64,000 nt of DNA, taken from contig JAVWJP010000001.1 in the NCBI GenBank assembly GCA_036638975.1, positions 62,001 to 126,000 on the forward strand. Direction: 5' to 3'. The position numbers and the translations under genes were made by a program. Shown piece by piece: positions 9,669 to 17,733 of the stretch; positions within the stretch are counted from its first letter, which is position 1; every line of letters starts with the position of its first letter. Source of the DNA: JAVWJP01 sp036638975. GTDB taxonomy: Bacteria > Bacillota > Clostridia > Oscillospirales > Ruminococcaceae. The notes below the pieces were generated by a model that searched no databases, was not told where the DNA came from, and saw only the letters and a list, made by a program, of their open reading frames with translations.

Positions 9669-9680
9669 TTCTGCTCCTCC

Positions 9681-10700
9681 TTAAAATTGGTCTAAAAAGC
9701 GCAAATCATTTTCGTAAAACAGCCGCATATCGTCAATGTTATAGCGGCGCATAACAATTCGCTCCAGCCCCATTCCAAAGGCAAAGCCGCTGTAAACCTC
9801 AGGGTCTATGCCGCATATTGAAAGCACCTTTGGGTGTACCATGCCACAGCCCAAAATCTCTATCCAGCCCTCGCCCTTGCAAAGACGGCAGCCTTCTCCG
9901 TGGCAGGCAAAGCACTGTACATCAAGCTCTGCCGAAGGCTCGGTAAAAGCAAAATGGTGCGGGCGGAAGCGTACAACAGAGTCTTCGCCGTAAAGCTTTT
10001 TCACAAATATTTCCAGAGTTCCTTTTAAATCTGCCATCGTTACACCTTTGTCAACTACAAGCCCCTCAATTTGGTGAAAAAGCGGTGAGTGAGTGGCGTC
10101 AACGGCATCACTGCGGTAAACGCGTCCCGGCGCCATTATGCGTATAGGCGGCTTTTTTTGCTCCATTGTACGCACCTGCACGGGCGAGGTTTGTGTGCGC
10201 AAAAGTATATTTTCGGTTATATAAAAAGTGTCCTGTGTATCGCGCGCGGGGTGGTCCTTTGGCATATTAAGTGCTTCAAAATTGTAGTAATCGTATTCAA
10301 CCTCAGGCCCTTGTGCAATATCAAAGCCCATACCCATAAAGATATCCTTTACTTCATCTAAAACAAGGCTTAACGGGTGCTTTTTGCCAAGCGGGCGGCG
10401 AAGCCCGGGCATGGTGACGTCTATTGCCTCTGCGCTAAGACGCGCCTGTGTACCCGCCGCTTTAAGCTCGGCTGTGCGAGCCTCAATACGCTCCTCCAGT
10501 GATGCACGAATCTCGTTTGCAAGCTGCCCTATAACAGGGCGTTCTTCGGACGAAAGCCCTCCCATTTGTTTTAATATTGCAGTAAGCTCGCCTTTTTTGC
10601 CCAAAAATTTTACGCGAATATCGTCAATTCCTTTTAAGTCACCCACAGCTTCAATTACTTCAAGCGCGTGGCTGCGAATTTTTTCCAGTGCTGCTTTCAT
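9681..10700 (-). CDS. pheS: Phenylalanyl-tRNA synthetase alpha subunit
   Basis: Catalytic subunit that forms Phe-adenylate and Phe-tRNA. The start at 10700 is chosen because GGAGGG lies 7 bp upstream; an in-frame TTG at 10715 would overlap that ribosome site. This gives 339 residues, the usual size. The N-terminal coiled coil (about 1-85) is followed by the class II core: motif 2 (GRVYRSDAVDATHSPLFHQIEG, about 190-210) and motif 3 (GFAFGMGLERIVMRRY, about 310-325). A cysteine-rich insert (CFACHGEGCRLCKGEGW, near residue 268) resembles a zinc knuckle seen in many Firmicute PheS proteins. First gene of the pheST operon, downstream of a T-box leader. Confidence 0.96.
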   Translation of the reverse strand: MKAALEKIRSHALEVIEAVGDLKGIDDIRVKFLGKKGELTAILKQMGGLSSEERPVIGQLANEIRASLEERIEARTAELKAAGTQARLSAEAIDVTMPGLRRPLGKKHPLSLVLDEVKDIFMGMGFDIAQGPEVEYDYYNFEALNMPKDHPARDTQDTFYITENILLRTQTSPVQVRTMEQKKPPIRIMAPGRVYRSDAVDATHSPLFHQIEGLVVDKGVTMADLKGTLEIFVKKLYGEDSVVRFRPHHFAFTEPSAELDVQCFACHGEGCRLCKGEGWIEILGCGMVHPKVLSICGIDPEVYSGFAFGMGLERIVMRRYNIDDMRLFYENDLRFLDQF

Positions 10701-10732
10701 GGTGTATCCCTCCAATTTTTTAAGTTACAACA

Positions 10733-10975
10733 AAAAACGCCTTCGCCCCTAAAACATAGGGACGAAAGCGTAAACCTCCGTGGTACCACCCGTATTTCTG
10801 CCATACTGTTCGACAGACACTTATTTAGCCTTTAACGGGGCAGGTCGTCGTGGCTTACTGCAAGCTTCAGCCATGCCGCTTACGGGCGAACTTCGTTTTT
10901 ATGCCGCATAAACACGCTTACAGCCGATGGCGTGTTCTCTCTGTATGTGCTTATTAAAAACTACTTTTCCCGATC
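10733..10975 (-). promoter_or_regulatory. T-box leader of pheST (tRNA-Phe sensing)
   Basis: On the minus strand the leader carries the T-box core GGGTGGTACCACG (complement of about 10780-10792). This is followed by an intrinsic terminator (CGCTTTCGTCCCTA/TAGGGGCGAAGGCG then T-run, about 10733-10770). Upstream sequence can form the stem I region with a candidate TTC specifier at 10890-10888, matching phenylalanine. Uncharged tRNA-Phe is expected to stabilise the antiterminator and turn on pheST. The specifier assignment is by position and codon only. Confidence 0.92.
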
Positions 10976-10993
10976 ATTGCGTTATCTCTTAAT

Positions 10994-11022
10994 ACTATAC
11001 CATGTCATATGCTTTTTTGCAA
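10994..11022 (-). promoter_or_regulatory. Sigma-A-type promoter of the pheST leader
   Basis: TTGCAA (11017-11022) and TATAGT (complement of 10994-10999) are separated by exactly 17 bp on the minus strand, about 20 bp upstream of the T-box leader. Confidence 0.65.
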
Positions 11023-11029
11023 TAGTTTT

Positions 11030-11058
11030 TTGCTTTTATAAGGTGATTATGCTATAAT
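11030..11058 (+). promoter_or_regulatory. Sigma-A-type promoter of acpS
   Basis: TTGCTT (11030-11035) and TATAAT (11053-11058) with a 17-bp spacer, reading away from the pheST promoter and 35 bp upstream of the acpS start. Confidence 0.65.
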
Positions 11059-11092
11059 TCAGTAAAAGTATTATGAAAAATGAGGCTTAAAA

Positions 11093-11467
11093 ATGACTCT
11101 TAATACAGGTATAGACATGATAGAAATAAAGCGGATAGAGCACAGTATGCAAAATAAGAGCTTTATAAAACGAGTATTTTCGCAAGAAGAACAGGTGCTT
11201 TTGGACGGTCGGTTTGGCTCTGCGTCCATACAGACTGCGGCTGCAAATTTTGCGGCAAAAGAAGCTTTTGCAAAAGCCATGGGCAGTGGTATCAGCGGCT
11301 TTGCATTAAATGAGGTTTCGCTTTTACGTGACGAGCTCGGTAAGCCATATTATGTATTTGACGGTGCGGCCTTAGAGCTTGTAAACAAAAATGGTTTTAC
11401 ATTTTCGGTAAGTGTAACACATACAAAGGAATATGCAGCAGCCGTTGCGGTAGCGTATACGGAATAA
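11093..11467 (+). CDS. acpS: Holo-[acyl-carrier-protein] synthase
   Basis: Transfers 4'-phosphopantetheine from CoA to a serine of acyl carrier protein. The 124 residues fit the small trimeric AcpS family. The two Mg/CoA-binding signatures are clear: GIDMIEIKRIE (residues 6-16, with the metal-binding Asp) and AAKEAFAKA (about residue 54, with the metal-binding Glu). The C-terminal VSVTHTKEYAAAVAVA strand is also typical. The start ATG has GAGG upstream. A lipoprotein gene follows 55 bp later, as is common in Firmicutes, where acpS is followed by an outer lipoprotein or alr. Confidence 0.95.
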   Translation: MTLNTGIDMIEIKRIEHSMQNKSFIKRVFSQEEQVLLDGRFGSASIQTAAANFAAKEAFAKAMGSGISGFALNEVSLLRDELGKPYYVFDGAALELVNKNGFTFSVSVTHTKEYAAAVAVAYTE

Positions 11468-11522
11468 TGCTTTACAGTAATAAAACTTTCTCTCCGGAAT
11501 ATATATAAGAGGGGAGAGTGGT

Positions 11523-12047
11523 ATTATAAAAAGAATTATTTATGTTCTTGCAGTATTGCTTTTGTTAATTTTTAATTTGGCTTGCTGTAAAAAAAAAGAT
11601 ACACAGGAAAGCGCCTTTACCCTTGAAAACCAATTTTCAAGCGATGTAGCGGTAAAATATAAGGATATAAGTGCTTCTCTGTCGATGCAAAGCTACGGTG
11701 CGGGCTGCTGCAAGTTCGTTTTTTTAAGCCCCGAGGCTTTAAACGGAATGTCGTTTGAATTTACTCCTGAGGCAATAAATATTGGCTATAAAACACTGCA
11801 TACCTCTCTTAGCCCGCAGGCAATGCCAAAAACTGCTATTTGTAAGCAGCTTATCACTGTCCTTAAAGCCGCAACGGGGGAGGGAGTAAACAAAAAGCTT
11901 GCTGATGGTATGTCAATATTAAGCGGAGCTCTTGCAGGCAGTGAGTTTATTGTGCGTGTAGATAAAAAAAGCGGTAAAATCATAAGCTTAGAAGTGCCAA
12001 ATGAAAAATTCGAGGCTGAATTTTCAGATTTTTGTTTTATAAAATAG
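11523..12047 (+). CDS. Lipoprotein, probable AUU start
   Basis: A secreted, membrane-anchored protein of about 174 residues with no recognised catalytic motif. Reading from an ATT at 11523 gives an N-terminus with KR, a hydrophobic stretch (IIYVLAVLLLLIFNL) and the lipobox NLAC, with the lipidated Cys near residue 21. GGGGA lies 7 bp before this ATT. No in-frame ATG or GTG exists before the signal peptide. The first conventional alternative, TTG at 11556, has no ribosome site and would cut off the basic n-region. The mature part is a beta-rich domain (VAVKYKDISASLSMQSYG) similar in type to small lipoproteins found after acpS in Clostridia. A strong terminator follows, so it is the last gene of the acpS transcript. 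Confidence 0.75.
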   Translation: MIKRIIYVLAVLLLLIFNLACCKKKDTQESAFTLENQFSSDVAVKYKDISASLSMQSYGAGCCKFVFLSPEALNGMSFEFTPEAINIGYKTLHTSLSPQAMPKTAICKQLITVLKAATGEGVNKKLADGMSILSGALAGSEFIVRVDKKSGKIISLEVPNEKFEAEFSDFCFIK

Positions 12048-12130
12048 CTTTAACAAACATATTTTTTAATTAAAGCTGTATGTGAGAATGTTGATTATTA
12101 TTTTGGTTTAAAAAAGTTAAAAAAATATTT

Positions 12131-12165
12131 TACCCCGCAGAATAAAAAACTGCGGGGTATTTTTA
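12131..12165 (+). terminator. Rho-independent terminator after the acpS-lipoprotein unit
   Basis: Perfect 9-bp stem ACCCCGCAG/CTGCGGGGT with an A-rich loop, followed by ATTTTTAT. Confidence 0.88.
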
Positions 12166-12172
12166 TGCTGTT

Positions 12173-12287
12173 TTTGCCATTATAACAACAAAAAGTCATG
12201 TTTTATCATGAGCTATTGTTAGCAAAAATGGCATCAGGTAAATATAATATTGTAAACGTTGAGAAAAAAATTAAAAAAATCAACGTT
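12173..12287. repeat. Two inverted-repeat structures upstream of mazF
   Basis: The 343-bp gap between the lipoprotein and mazF has no gene but two dyads. The first is an imperfect long stem: outer TGCCATT (12175-12181) with AATGGCA (12227-12233), middle AACAA (12184-12188) with TTGTT (12216-12220), and inner TCATG (12196-12200) with CATGA (12207-12211). The second is a perfect 8-bp dyad, AACGTTGA (12255-12262) and TCAACGTT (12280-12287), around a 17-nt A-rich loop with no T-run after it. Either could be a folded leader or a protein-binding site. Confidence 0.45.
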
Positions 12288-12390
12288 GGCGCGTTTATTT
12301 ACCGCCAAGGATGACAACAATAATATACAGCAGTGTAAGTTTATTACAAAATTTTACTGCGATAAAGTTTAAAATGTCGGAGTGATTTAT

Positions 12391-12759
12391 GTGACTGTTA
12401 AACGCGGAGATATTTATTATGCGGATTTAAGCCCCGTTGTGGGTTCAGAGCAAGGCGGCGTGAGGCCTGTGCTGATTGTGCAAAATGATGTAGGCAATAA
12501 GTACAGTCCTACCGTAATAGCCGCTGCAATAACAAGCCAAAAAGAAAAATCTAAGCTTCCGACGCATATACCGCTGGAAAGCCAAAATTGCGGGCTTGCC
12601 AGAGATTCGGTGGTGCTGTTGGAACAGATTCGCACTATAGACAAACGCCGTCTTAAAGAACGCATGGGTAAGCTGGACGGTGGCTCGATGAACAAGGTTG
12701 ATAAGGCACTTTATGTGAGCTTTGGTTTAGAAGAAGATGAACCTAACAGGCTTACATAG
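12391..12759 (+). CDS. MazF/PemK-family endoribonuclease toxin (EndoA-like)
   Basis: Sequence-specific mRNA interferase of the MazF/NdoA family. The start GTG at 12391 is preferred because CGGAG lies 8 bp upstream; an in-frame GTG at 12382 overlaps that site. This gives 122 residues, typical of B. subtilis EndoA. Conserved features: RGDIYYADLSPVVGSEQGGVRPVLIVQND, including the catalytic Arg (GVRP), and the catalytic Thr in AAAITSQ, then KLPTHIPL and a C-terminal RTIDKRRL helix. No antitoxin-like reading frame is visible immediately upstream, where an EndoAI-type gene would be expected; the gap is AT-rich with dyads. It converges on murC. Confidence 0.92.
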   Translation: MTVKRGDIYYADLSPVVGSEQGGVRPVLIVQNDVGNKYSPTVIAAAITSQKEKSKLPTHIPLESQNCGLARDSVVLLEQIRTIDKRRLKERMGKLDGGSMNKVDKALYVSFGLEEDEPNRLT

Positions 12760-12766
12760 AGAAGCA

Positions 12767-12812
12767 AAAGCACCGCGTCAAGGCAGAAAAACTGCTGTGG
12801 CGCGGTGCTTTG
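12767..12812. terminator. Bidirectional terminator between mazF and murC
   Basis: Stem AAAGCACCGCG/CGCGGTGCTTT with an internal GCAG/CTGC extension sits between convergent genes; A- and T-rich flanks allow use in both directions. Confidence 0.8.
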
Positions 12813-12819
12813 TGCATTA

Positions 12820-14199
12820 TCATCGGTTATTGTAGTTTGCCATAAGGTGCGCACATTTGTTTATGTCGCCGCACCCAAGCGTTATTACAAGGTCGCCTTC
12901 GGTTGCGTTTTTCATAACATAATCGGCAATTTCTTCAAAGCTTTTAAACCAAACGCTGTTTGGTATCTTTGCTGCCAAATCTGACGTGTAGATATTATAG
13001 GTGTTTACCTCGCGGCTGCCCATAATCTCTGACATTACAAGCTTGTCGGCAATAGAAAGCACACGCGCAAAATCATCAAGAAGCAGTGCTGTTCTAGAAA
13101 AAGTAAACGGCTGGAACACCGCCCACACGCGCTTAAAATCCATTTCTTTTGCAGTGCGCAGGGTAGCCTCAAGCTCTGTGGGGTGGTGGGCATAGTCATC
13201 TACTATGGTAACCCCGTTTACTGTTGCAAGTACCTCAAAGCGCCGTGCAACGCCGCCGAAGCTTAAAAGCGCCTTGTGCAGGCACTCCGGCTTTGCACCT
13301 ACGGCAAGCGCCGCCGCGCAGGCTGCAACGGCGTTAAGTATGTTGTGCCGCCCGGGTACTTTAAGCTCTATATGTTCTATTTTTTCTCCCTTGTGCATTA
13401 AATCGAACTCTGTATGAATACCCTTGTTGTAGCGTATATTTGCGGGATAATAGTCGTTCGTTTCTGCTCTGCCAAAGGTAATTATAGGTTTGTCTACACC
13501 TAAAATAGCTTTTTGTGTGTTCTCATCGTCACCGTTTACTATAAGAAGCTTAGAGGTTTGCATGGCAAAGCGGTGGAATGACGCAATAATATTTTCGAGA
13601 GAACCGAAGTAATCGAGGTGGTCAGAGTCTATATTAAGTATTACGGTAATATCGGGTGAGAGCATTAGGTAATGGTCAGAAAATTCGCACGATTCACATA
13701 CCATTACATCACCGCCGCCCATTCTTCCTCCGCCACCGATAGCGGGCAGCTTACCGCCTATAAATGCGGCGGGGTCAAGCCCTGCTTCAAGGGCTATTTG
13801 TGTTGTCATTGCCGAGCTTGTTGTTTTGCCGTGGGTGCCGCATATACATATGCAATTGCTGTATTTTTTTGTTATAATCCCAAGAAGCTCTGCGCGCTCT
13901 AAGCAGGGCACACCGCAAGCCTTTGCCGCAACAAGCTCAGGGTTATCCTTTAATACTGCGGCAGTATATATAAGTAAATCGGCTCCATTTATGTTTTCGG
14001 CACATTGCCCAATGCACACAGGTATATTCATTTTTTCGCGTTCATAGCTTACAGTGTCGGTTTCGTTGTTATCAGAGCCTGTTATGTTGTAGCCAAGCCC
14101 GTGTAATATTTGCACAAGAGGGAACATTCCAGAACCGCCTATACCTATAAAATGTATATGTTTTTTGCCTTCAAGAATTTTTTCGTCTGAGTCTGTCAT
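12820..14199 (-). CDS. murC: UDP-N-acetylmuramate--L-alanine ligase
   Basis: Cytoplasmic ATP-dependent ligase that adds L-Ala to UDP-MurNAc in peptidoglycan precursor synthesis. The 459 residues match the family. The N-terminal Rossmann loop is HFIGIGGSGM (about 16-25), the Mur P-loop is CGTHGKTTSSAM (about 119-130), and the C-terminal ligase domain carries VDDYAHHPTE (about 337-346). It stands alone rather than in a dcw cluster and is transcribed toward mazF, away from spoVG. Confidence 0.96.
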   Translation of the reverse strand: MTDSDEKILEGKKHIHFIGIGGSGMFPLVQILHGLGYNITGSDNNETDTVSYEREKMNIPVCIGQCAENINGADLLIYTAAVLKDNPELVAAKACGVPCLERAELLGIITKKYSNCICICGTHGKTTSSAMTTQIALEAGLDPAAFIGGKLPAIGGGGRMGGGDVMVCESCEFSDHYLMLSPDITVILNIDSDHLDYFGSLENIIASFHRFAMQTSKLLIVNGDDENTQKAILGVDKPIITFGRAETNDYYPANIRYNKGIHTEFDLMHKGEKIEHIELKVPGRHNILNAVAACAAALAVGAKPECLHKALLSFGGVARRFEVLATVNGVTIVDDYAHHPTELEATLRTAKEMDFKRVWAVFQPFTFSRTALLLDDFARVLSIADKLVMSEIMGSREVNTYNIYTSDLAAKIPNSVWFKSFEEIADYVMKNATEGDLVITLGCGDINKCAHLMANYNNR

Positions 14200-14383
14200 A
14201 ATTTAAGCACCTCTGTAAATAAAATAAAACCTATAAATACTATTATAGGTTAAAAAGCAAAAAAAATAAACACTATTTAAAACTTTTTATTATAAAAAAG
14301 AAATATTTTCCTTAATTTGCATAAATGTAAAGAATTTTTGCGATAATATCCATATATATAAAAACAACAAAGGAGCTTACAAA

Positions 14384-14665
14384 ATGAACATTACAGACAT
14401 CAGAATAAGAAGAACATATCAAGATACAAGGCTTAAAGCACTGGTATCGGTAACGGTGGATAATGACTTAGCCGTGCATGACATTAAGGTGATAGAGGGA
14501 CCTGAACGACTTTTTGTGGCAATGCCAAGCCGAAAGGACGATAACAACATTTTTAGAGATATAGTTCACCCCATTACGCCCGAGGCAAGAAATAAAATGG
14601 AAAGCGCAATTTTAAACGCATATTGCAGCTATATACAGGCGCAAGAAAGCGCTGCTGCAAAATAG
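14384..14665 (+). CDS. spoVG: Septation/stage V sporulation regulator SpoVG
   Basis: Small RNA/DNA-binding protein that affects septation and sporulation in Firmicutes. The 93 residues show the family signature: MNITDIRIRR, LKALVSVTVDN, VIEGPERLFVAMPSRK and DIVHPITPEARNKME. AAAGGAG lies just upstream of the ATG. The 184-bp upstream gap is AT-rich; TTGCAT (14317-14322) and GATAAT (14342-14347) could be a promoter but have a 19-bp spacer. The last 58 bp of the gene and the next 38 bp are repeated exactly at 32615-32710, beyond the polysaccharide island. Confidence 0.95.
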   Translation: MNITDIRIRRTYQDTRLKALVSVTVDNDLAVHDIKVIEGPERLFVAMPSRKDDNNIFRDIVHPITPEARNKMESAILNAYCSYIQAQESAAAK

Positions 14666-14703
14666 TGCCGTTTATGTAACCATTAAGTGCCCGCCCTCAT
14701 AGA
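14608..14703 (+). repeat. 96-bp direct repeat, left copy (spoVG 3' end)
   Basis: Identical over 96 bp to 32615-32710. It contains the last 58 bp of spoVG with its stop codon, plus 38 bp downstream. This copy belongs to the intact spoVG gene. The match ends within the CATA...TA element that, in the right copy, is the probable sigma-K -10 of dpaA. Confidence 0.97.
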
Positions 14704-14856
14704 TATGGAGACGTTTTTATATTTAAAAAATGCGCGGCAAAAGCCGATATTTTGTTCAACACCGTACCCGCAATGATACTAGATGAAGAAATATTGGCTG
14801 TTTTGCCGCACAATTGTCTGGTAATAGATTTAGCCTCAAAGCCCGGCGGGGTGGAT
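14704..14856 (+). pseudogene. dpaA remnant at the left island boundary
   Basis: Bases 14729-14856 are identical over 128 bp to 33396-33523, which encodes about residues 210-252 of intact dpaA (from the AAKADILFNTVPAM segment to PGGVD). The preceding 25 bp (14704-14728) are a degenerate leftover. They share short words with the dpaA leader and start region (TATGG, AGACG, TTTTTAT). About 685 bp present in the intact right copy (32711-33395) are reduced to these 25 bp. The fragment has no start or stop of its own. Downstream of 14856 the sequence leaves dpaA and enters the island. Confidence 0.95.
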
Positions 14857-14924
14857 GAGAGGATTGGAGGGGGGGATAAATGGTATACAAAGTGCAAATA
14901 ATTCACTGTGCATCATATTATTAT

Positions 14925-16361
14925 TCATTGACCAGTATGAAAATAGCGCAATATATTGGCTACATCTTTTAACCTCTTTAAGTTTAACATAATATACACA
15001 AGTATAAATCCCAAGTAACATAAAAAGCCAACAGTTATACTACACAGGTTTACAATGACTAAAAATACTGTATTTACTACAATATCACGTACAAGCACTA
15101 TATCAAAACATAGCCCCAAGTTATTTCTAAGCTTGCTCTCTGCATAAATCTCAATAAATGCAGTTGTCAATCCGGTGATTGCTGCAATGAGATACACAGT
15201 ATTAACCGACTGGTTTAGCTTGCAAATCAAAGATATCAGCATAATACAGCAGAAAAATAATACCCCCGACGAGTTGATTCGCAGCATTTGTTTTTCCATT
15301 CGCAGCACACGAAAATATGAATTGGTAATGATATTTGTTTTAGCCTGCCACGTAAGCATGGCAAAAAAAACTGATAGATATGGTAACATCGATGCATATT
15401 TTGGAAATATTAATCCAATCAAAATATATGCCGGAAAATACGCCAATAGTGCAAGTACATTAAAGTCAGTTATATATGCGCAAATTTTTTTAAAATATAT
15501 TGGTAATAACTTAGTATCAATTCTTCCAAGCGTTGGGTACATTACCGTAGAAACTGCAACAACCGCCACCATAATAACATTAATGATGGTCATTCCAAAA
15601 GAATAGTAGGCATACTGGGACACATCTTGGGTGTATTCAATAAACATTCTTCCTATACCAGTAATAAGCATGCTCATTATTTGAGCAATCATTAGCATAC
15701 TGCCAACTTTAATATTGTCTATGAATTCGACAAAACCCACTCGTAGGGATGCCTGTTTCCCTACTAATAAGTCTTTGCATAGAATACACATAGCAGTAAC
15801 TGAAATCAACTTAGTAGTGAAAACGAAATACACTAAGAACTGATATTGGTCTTTTCTTAAGAAAACCAAAGCTAATGCCCCAACAAGAATACTCACAGAA
15901 TCTACTGCGGAAAACAGACTATGACGCTTGATTTGGTTAGTAATCAAAAAGACATAAATCATTACTCCGTTTAGTCCCATCATAACTATACTCATAGAAA
16001 CAATGAGCATAACAAATGATTTTTGCGAATCCTGAATATTTATAGAAAATATGAATACGCCCGCCGAAAACAGGGACAGCATAGCAATATAAAACATCAT
16101 TGAGCTGCGTAACTTTTCAAAGGGAAGCTCTTTATAGTTGTATTTTCCGTATTTGAGCAAAATTCCGTCATTGAATCCAAGGTAGAAAAATCCGATATAG
16201 CTGATATAAAACAGATACATCTGCCAGTAAGCATATGTTTCAACAGTTAAAACTGATGGTACAATTAAGGTCTTTAATACGCCAACAATCAGAATCACTA
16301 TTTGAGATATGAACGAATACTTAATATTATGGATTCCCTTGGACAAAGCTTCTTCTGCCAA
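14925..16361 (-). CDS. Wzx-like polysaccharide flippase
   Basis: Predicted membrane translocase that moves lipid-linked repeat units across the membrane. The 478-residue protein is almost entirely hydrophobic, with about 12-14 membrane spans spread along its length, matching the MOP/Wzx superfamily size. The start is a TTG at 16361 with GGAGA 8 bp upstream; an out-of-frame ATG nearby cannot encode it. It is the last gene of the island operon, 25 bp after the Wzy-like gene. Sequence identity within Wzx proteins is low, so the call rests on topology and context. Confidence 0.85.
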   Translation of the reverse strand: MAEEALSKGIHNIKYSFISQIVILIVGVLKTLIVPSVLTVETYAYWQMYLFYISYIGFFYLGFNDGILLKYGKYNYKELPFEKLRSSMMFYIAMLSLFSAGVFIFSINIQDSQKSFVMLIVSMSIVMMGLNGVMIYVFLITNQIKRHSLFSAVDSVSILVGALALVFLRKDQYQFLVYFVFTTKLISVTAMCILCKDLLVGKQASLRVGFVEFIDNIKVGSMLMIAQIMSMLITGIGRMFIEYTQDVSQYAYYSFGMTIINVIMVAVVAVSTVMYPTLGRIDTKLLPIYFKKICAYITDFNVLALLAYFPAYILIGLIFPKYASMLPYLSVFFAMLTWQAKTNIITNSYFRVLRMEKQMLRINSSGVLFFCCIMLISLICKLNQSVNTVYLIAAITGLTTAFIEIYAESKLRNNLGLCFDIVLVRDIVVNTVFLVIVNLCSITVGFLCYLGFILVYIMLNLKRLKDVANILRYFHTGQ

Positions 16362-16386
16362 CGCATCGTCTCCTTACATTACTCTG

Positions 16387-17733
16387 TTACTTCTTCAAAG
16401 GTTGTGTTTTGCAAAAAATTACGTAGCACAGCACACATGCTATAAATTCAATACATGGAAAGAGAAATCCCAACACCTGGTTGTTTGCAGGGATGAACAA
16501 GGCCATAATAGTTAAAAAAACAAAAATCAATTTTGCAAGTGCATTTTGATCTATAAGTGAAACTCGATAAAAATATGCAAACACAAATCCAAATACCAAC
16601 ATAAACAGTATTACGCCGTACAGGCTTAAGTCGTTTCCTATCCAAACGTATAGGCTGTGCCAGTTAACTCTAGGATCCCAGCCGAACTGAATGAGTCGGT
16701 CACTATAAGTAAATTGACTGATGTTAAAAATGTATTTATCTATATATTCTTGTAAAAACATACTTCCGCCCAATCCAAACATAGGAATCCATGGGATGGT
16801 GGTTGCCAAAGAAAAAGCATAATACCCTTGTGTGACATACAGTGCTAGCAGTGCTATAGGCTTTTGCAGTACAGCCGGCAAAATCTTAAATAATGCACAG
16901 TCCCTTGTAGGGAAAATTCCTCCTACAGGATATTCCAGCCATGCATCGCCTGAGAGTCGACTACCTATTGCCTTATTAAAGAACAATAAAAATATTGTTA
17001 TACCTACAACAAGCACACTTGTGGCAATGATTACTTTTTTACGGTCTATCTTATTGATATATAAGTGCGACATCATAGCTAACGCAAAAAGCACAACTGC
17101 CGTTATAACTAGATCAAAAATGCCCTTATTAGTACCAGTGCCAATCCACTTTGACACTTCTAAGATTAAATTTACAAGTAATATGCTACGAAATGTTGTT
17201 GATAGCTTTTTAAAATAAATTAACCCCAGCGGTATGGCGGCAAAAGCAATCAACGAAGTTGCCAACAAAAATAATGTTAGACCCTTACCACCAAAATCAA
17301 CAAATTCCTGACTGAACTGGTAATGATATACCTCTGCAGGGGAACGAAGTCCGTGCATAACCCGTTCAAAAAGTTCGGTGATATTGACTATTCTTGGCAG
17401 ACCAAAACGCCTAGTAATGGTCAATAATAGAATCGGAAGGTTAACCACAAGACAACATTTAGTAATGATAGACATGGTATTATCCATATTTATGGTTTCC
17501 CTAGAACAGTATTTCATTTTCATACAAGCGAAATATCCCAAAATAAATGCCAAATGATAAGCCGCAATCAAACTCCAGAATAAATTGGGGTTCTTAGTAG
17601 GCCATGGATATGGCCCAAATTGGTATAAAACCAGCGTAACAAGTAAATATATCTCAATTGCAATTAGCGGCAAGAACAAAATAATCTTTTGTTTAGAGTC
17701 TATTGGGTTACGCACACAAGTGTTATTCATCAT
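16387..17733 (-). CDS. Wzy-like polysaccharide polymerase
   Basis: A 448-residue integral membrane protein with about 10-12 predicted spans and a large central extracytoplasmic loop (about residues 230-330, rich in aromatics and charged residues, FPTRDCALFK to QFTYSDRL). That is the usual shape of Wzy/O-antigen ligase-type polymerases. The ATG at 17733 overlaps the stop of the Wzz gene (TGATG), which favours coupled translation. No catalytic motif is conserved enough to confirm it. Position between Wzz and Wzx supports the call. Confidence 0.75.
   Translation of the reverse strand: MMNNTCVRNPIDSKQKIILFLPLIAIEIYLLVTLVLYQFGPYPWPTKNPNLFWSLIAAYHLAFILGYFACMKMKYCSRETINMDNTMSIITKCCLVVNLPILLLTITRRFGLPRIVNITELFERVMHGLRSPAEVYHYQFSQEFVDFGGKGLTLFLLATSLIAFAAIPLGLIYFKKLSTTFRSILLVNLILEVSKWIGTGTNKGIFDLVITAVVLFALAMMSHLYINKIDRKKVIIATSVLVVGITIFLLFFNKAIGSRLSGDAWLEYPVGGIFPTRDCALFKILPAVLQKPIALLALYVTQGYYAFSLATTIPWIPMFGLGGSMFLQEYIDKYIFNISQFTYSDRLIQFGWDPRVNWHSLYVWIGNDLSLYGVILFMLVFGFVFAYFYRVSLIDQNALAKLIFVFLTIMALFIPANNQVLGFLFPCIEFIACVLCYVIFCKTQPLKK

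Noticed and set aside
14697..14906. Minus-strand open frame across the left island boundary
   Set aside because: It is antisense to the dpaA remnant and mirrors an antisense frame in intact dpaA; no start signal or conserved product.
14857..14924. Search for terminal inverted repeats or an attachment site at the island edges
   Set aside because: The left edge (GAGAGGATTGGAGG...) and the right edge (...CACCAATATGT) share no inverted or direct repeat beyond the duplicated host sequence, so no IS or att site can be called.
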